Source of the DNA: Acidulodesulfobacterium sp021802425
Lineage (GTDB): Bacteria > SZUA-79 > Acidulodesulfobacterales > Acidulodesulfobacteraceae
Assembly (NCBI GenBank): GCA_021802425.1
Contig: JAJZXJ010000002.1
Coordinates: 88,370 to 152,369, forward strand
Length of the DNA stretch: 64,000 bases
Direction of reading: 5' to 3'
Positions 61,773 through 64,000 of this stretch are shown here, one piece after another. Each line of letters opens with the position of its first letter. Position 1 is the stretch's first letter. A program made the translations under genes and the position numbers. The notes beneath the pieces were generated by a model. That model was not told the origin of the DNA. It saw nothing but the letters and a program-made list of their open reading frames with translations, and made no database searches.

Positions 61773-61828
61773 GGAATATGGCGCAATTTCCTGAGCGGGA
61801 GTTCTGCTAAATAATCTGCAGCATATCC
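61773..61828 (+). ncRNA. structured intergenic element, possibly a degenerate tRNA or small RNA
   Basis: The outer arms GGAATATG (61773-61780) and CATATCC (61822-61828) pair with one bulge. Inside are two hairpins: TTCC with GGGA around TGAGC (about 61788-61800), and CTGC (61803-61806) with GCAG (61818-61821). The form is a three-way junction of about 56 bases. CTGAGCGG and CTGCTAA recall the D-arm and anticodon loop (GCU) of a tRNA-Ser, so it may be a decayed tRNA. No coding potential is seen. Confidence 0.4.
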
Positions 61829-61862
61829 AAAGTTAATTAAAGTTATAATATATTATTTTTTC

Positions 61863-61937
<75 letters not shown>

Positions 61938-61963
61938 TAATATTCGTCTTATGAGGGATCGAT

Positions 61964-62803
61964 ATGTATGAAATAGTCGGCAGAAAAAGTATGGGAGAAG
62001 GTATTAATTTATATAATATTTTGGCTCCCGATATTGCCTCGAAGGCTTTGCCCGGACAATTTATCATCTTAAGGGTTTACGGAAAAGGAGAAAGAATACC
62101 TATAACTATTGCAAAAACCGACAAAAATGACGGAACCGTCACTATATTAGTTCAAACGCTCGGCAAATCAACGCATGTGCTTAGCGAATTGAATGTGGGA
62201 GATAGTTTGGCAGATGTGGTCGGTCCGCTGGGCGTTCCTACGGAAATCATTAAATTCGGGACTGTGGTTTGCATTGGCGGAGGATTTGGCATAGCGGCAA
62301 TTTACCCTATCGCCAAGGCTTTAAAAGAGAGCGGGAATAAAGTTATTTCTATTATAGGCGCGAGAAGCAAGAACCTTTTGTTAATGGAAGATGAAATGAG
62401 GGCCGTCAGCACGGAACTTTTAGTTGCTACAAACGACGGCAGTTACGGAACAAAGGGTATTGTTACGGATGTTTTAAAAGAGCTTATAGATGATAAAAAA
62501 GAACCCGTAGATAGAGTTATTGCAATTGGGCCGGTAATTATGATGAAGGCCGTCAGCGATTTAACAAGGGATAAGTCTATTAAGACTATCGTCAGCCTAA
62601 ATCCAATCATGATTGACGGGACTGGTATGTGCGGCGCTTGCAGGGTGCTTGTAGATAAAAAAACCAAATTCGCCTGCGTGGATGGACCGGACTTTGACGG
62701 CCATAAGGTTGATTTTGATAATCTTATGAACAGGCTTAAATTTTATAAGGAAGAAGAGAAGGCATCTTATGAATGTCATATGAAAGAACATCATCAAAGT
62801 TAA
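61964..62803 (+). CDS. ferredoxin-NAD(P) reductase-type flavoprotein subunit (NfnA/SudB-like)
   Basis: A 279-residue protein with an N-terminal FAD-binding domain (PGQFIILRVYGKGERIPITI), an NAD-binding domain (CIGGGFGIAAIYPIAKAL) and a C-terminal [2Fe-2S] cluster site (DGTGMCGACRVL and FACVDGPDFDGH). This is the small subunit of NADH-dependent reduced ferredoxin:NADP oxidoreductase or sulfide dehydrogenase. It precedes its usual partner by 70 bp. The subunit is cytoplasmic. Electron bifurcation is a likely function but not proven by sequence. Confidence 0.92.
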   Translation: MYEIVGRKSMGEGINLYNILAPDIASKALPGQFIILRVYGKGERIPITIAKTDKNDGTVTILVQTLGKSTHVLSELNVGDSLADVVGPLGVPTEIIKFGTVVCIGGGFGIAAIYPIAKALKESGNKVISIIGARSKNLLLMEDEMRAVSTELLVATNDGSYGTKGIVTDVLKELIDDKKEPVDRVIAIGPVIMMKAVSDLTRDKSIKTIVSLNPIMIDGTGMCGACRVLVDKKTKFACVDGPDFDGHKVDFDNLMNRLKFYKEEEKASYECHMKEHHQS

Positions 62804-62873
62804 CCGTTTTTCATTTTTAATTTGTGAATGAACTAAATTAAATATTTTATTTATACATTGTGAGTAAATAATT

Positions 62874-64000
62874 ATGGATGAGGGTAAAAATTTAAACAAA
62901 GACAATTCATTGGACACGAAGGCCCGTCTTAAAATTAAAAGACATGAGATGGCTTCCCAGCCCCCCGAAGAAAGGAAGCGAAACTTTAAGGAGGTGCCTT
63001 ACGGATATTCTCCCGAAGAAGCAATAGAAGAGGCTAAAAGGTGCATTCAGTGCAAAAGCGAAGTGCCTGAATGCGTAAAAGGATGTCCTGTAAATATTGA
63101 TATCCTCGGTTTTATAAACCTTATCGAGAAAGGCGATTTTTTGGCTGCTGCTAAAAAGATTAAAGAGACTAACTCCCTTCCCGCAATTTGCGGCAGAGTT
63201 TGTCCGCAGGAAGATCAATGTGAAAAACTATGCGTGATTGGCAGAAGAAAAGATACGCCGTCCGTCGCAATCGGCAATTTAGAAAGATTTGTTGCCGACT
63301 ATGAGGCAAAATACGGAAATACCCGTATTACGGTAAAAGCCGACAAAGGTAAAAAAGTTGCCGTCATAGGGGGCGGGCCTGCCGGCTTGACGGTGGCGGG
63401 AGATTTATGCAAAATGGGGTACAGTGTTTCCATATTTGAAGCGCTCCACGAAATTGGAGGTGTTTTGATGTACGGGATTCCCGAGTTCAGGCTCCCAAAG
63501 GAAATACTTTTGGGAGAGCTAAAGGTTTTAGAGGATATGGGCGTTGAGATTTTTACAAATGCCGTTATAGGAAAAACTTTTACGGTAGATGAATTACTTG
63601 AAAAAAAGGGATATAGCGCCGCCTTTATCGGAACCGGCGCCGGAACGCCAAAATTTCTTAATATACCGGGGGAAGAACTAAACGGCGTTTATTCGGCAAA
63701 CGAGTTTCTTACCAGGGTTAATTTAATGCGCGCATACAATAAATCTGAATACGATACGCCGATGAAATGCGGCAAAACTCTTGTCGTATTTGGCGCAGGC
63801 AATACCGCAATGGATGCGGTAAGAACAGGTTTGCGGCTTGGATACGAGGATGCGCGGATTTTTTATAGACGCTCAAGAAAGGAGATGACGGCAAGGCTTG
63901 AAGAGGTGCACCACGCCGAAGAGGAAGGGATTAAATTTGAATTTTTAATTAATCCCGTAAGGTTTATCGGTGACGAAAATCAAAATGTTACGGCTGTCGA
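62874..64000 (+). CDS. gltA: NADPH-dependent glutamate synthase small-subunit-type flavoprotein (NfnB/SudA-like), partial
   Basis: The gene runs off the end of the window; about 375 codons are visible. The N-terminal part has [4Fe-4S] Cys motifs: CIQC (about residue 60), ECVKGCPVNID, CGRVCPQEDQCEKLC. A Rossmann FAD motif VAVIGGGPAGL and GVLMYGIPEFRLP follow, then a second nucleotide domain VVFGAGNTAMDA. The order with the FNR-type gene is that of NfnAB. The start at 62874 gives about 20 extra residues; a start at the ATG in HEMASQPP would be nearer the family N-terminus. Confidence 0.9.
   Translation, partial: MDEGKNLNKDNSLDTKARLKIKRHEMASQPPEERKRNFKEVPYGYSPEEAIEEAKRCIQCKSEVPECVKGCPVNIDILGFINLIEKGDFLAAAKKIKETNSLPAICGRVCPQEDQCEKLCVIGRRKDTPSVAIGNLERFVADYEAKYGNTRITVKADKGKKVAVIGGGPAGLTVAGDLCKMGYSVSIFEALHEIGGVLMYGIPEFRLPKEILLGELKVLEDMGVEIFTNAVIGKTFTVDELLEKKGYSAAFIGTGAGTPKFLNIPGEELNGVYSANEFLTRVNLMRAYNKSEYDTPMKCGKTLVVFGAGNTAMDAVRTGLRLGYEDARIFYRRSRKEMTARLEEVHHAEEEGIKFEFLINPVRFIGDENQNVTAV

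Overview
The window is an AT-rich, densely packed chromosomal segment from a Gram-negative bacterium. Nearly all genes are on the plus strand; only five large genes, at about 40.7-45.3 kb and 57.0-58.3 kb, are on the minus strand. LptD, a SurA-like lipoprotein, an MltD-type transglycosylase and dTDP-rhamnose genes show an outer membrane with LPS or O-glycan. MqnA indicates futalosine-route menaquinone. An NfnAB/SudBA-type flavoprotein pair and MoeA suggest anaerobic or microaerobic redox metabolism. Together this resembles a deltaproteobacterium-like lineage, possibly an uncultured one. That placement is an inference from gene content, not a phylogeny.

Layout: (1) 1-16.4 kb holds the end of fusA, tuf, and the complete S10-spc-alpha ribosomal super-operon from rpsJ to rplQ, with secY, adk, map, infA and rpoA inside; rpmD (L30) is missing from its normal slot. 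(2) 16.4-25.3 kb holds a full tryptophan operon (trpE-G-D-C-F-B-A) followed by accD and folC. (3) 25.3-31.3 kb holds envelope genes: lptD, rfbB, rfbD, a DUF502 membrane protein and galE. (4) 31.3-40.7 kb holds a methyltransferase, rsmE, smc, ftsY, purM, purN, a cation efflux transporter and an unknown coiled-coil protein. (5) 40.7-45.3 kb, minus strand, holds an NtrC-type regulator, moeA and a LysM lytic transglycosylase. (6) 45.6-51.0 kb holds a class V aminotransferase, serA, hisZ and purA. (7) 51.0-57.0 kb holds a methyltransferase, an ABC-2 permease without an ATPase, a membrane-linked alkaline-phosphatase-superfamily protein, galT, a HAD phosphatase and mqnA. (8) 57.0-61.7 kb holds a PhoR-like kinase (minus), a SurA-like lipoprotein, queD, a PilO-like/TPR protein and a three-repeat Ig-like secreted protein. 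(9) 61.7-64 kb holds a structured intergenic element, tRNA-Cys, and the flavoprotein pair, whose second gene runs off the end.

The content is overwhelmingly housekeeping: I see no CRISPR array, prophage, transposase gene or recognisable defence island. The most interesting signals are small: two related hairpins inside essential operons that resemble IS200/IS605 ends, a perfect palindrome inside trpG, an SMC protein with altered Q-loop and signature motifs, a perfectly duplicated 120-bp LysM segment, a 21-bp tandem repeat carrying the purA stop codon, and a tRNA-like structured element behind an extended -10 promoter. No gene-free stretch exceeds 300 bases; the longest is 45342-45596.
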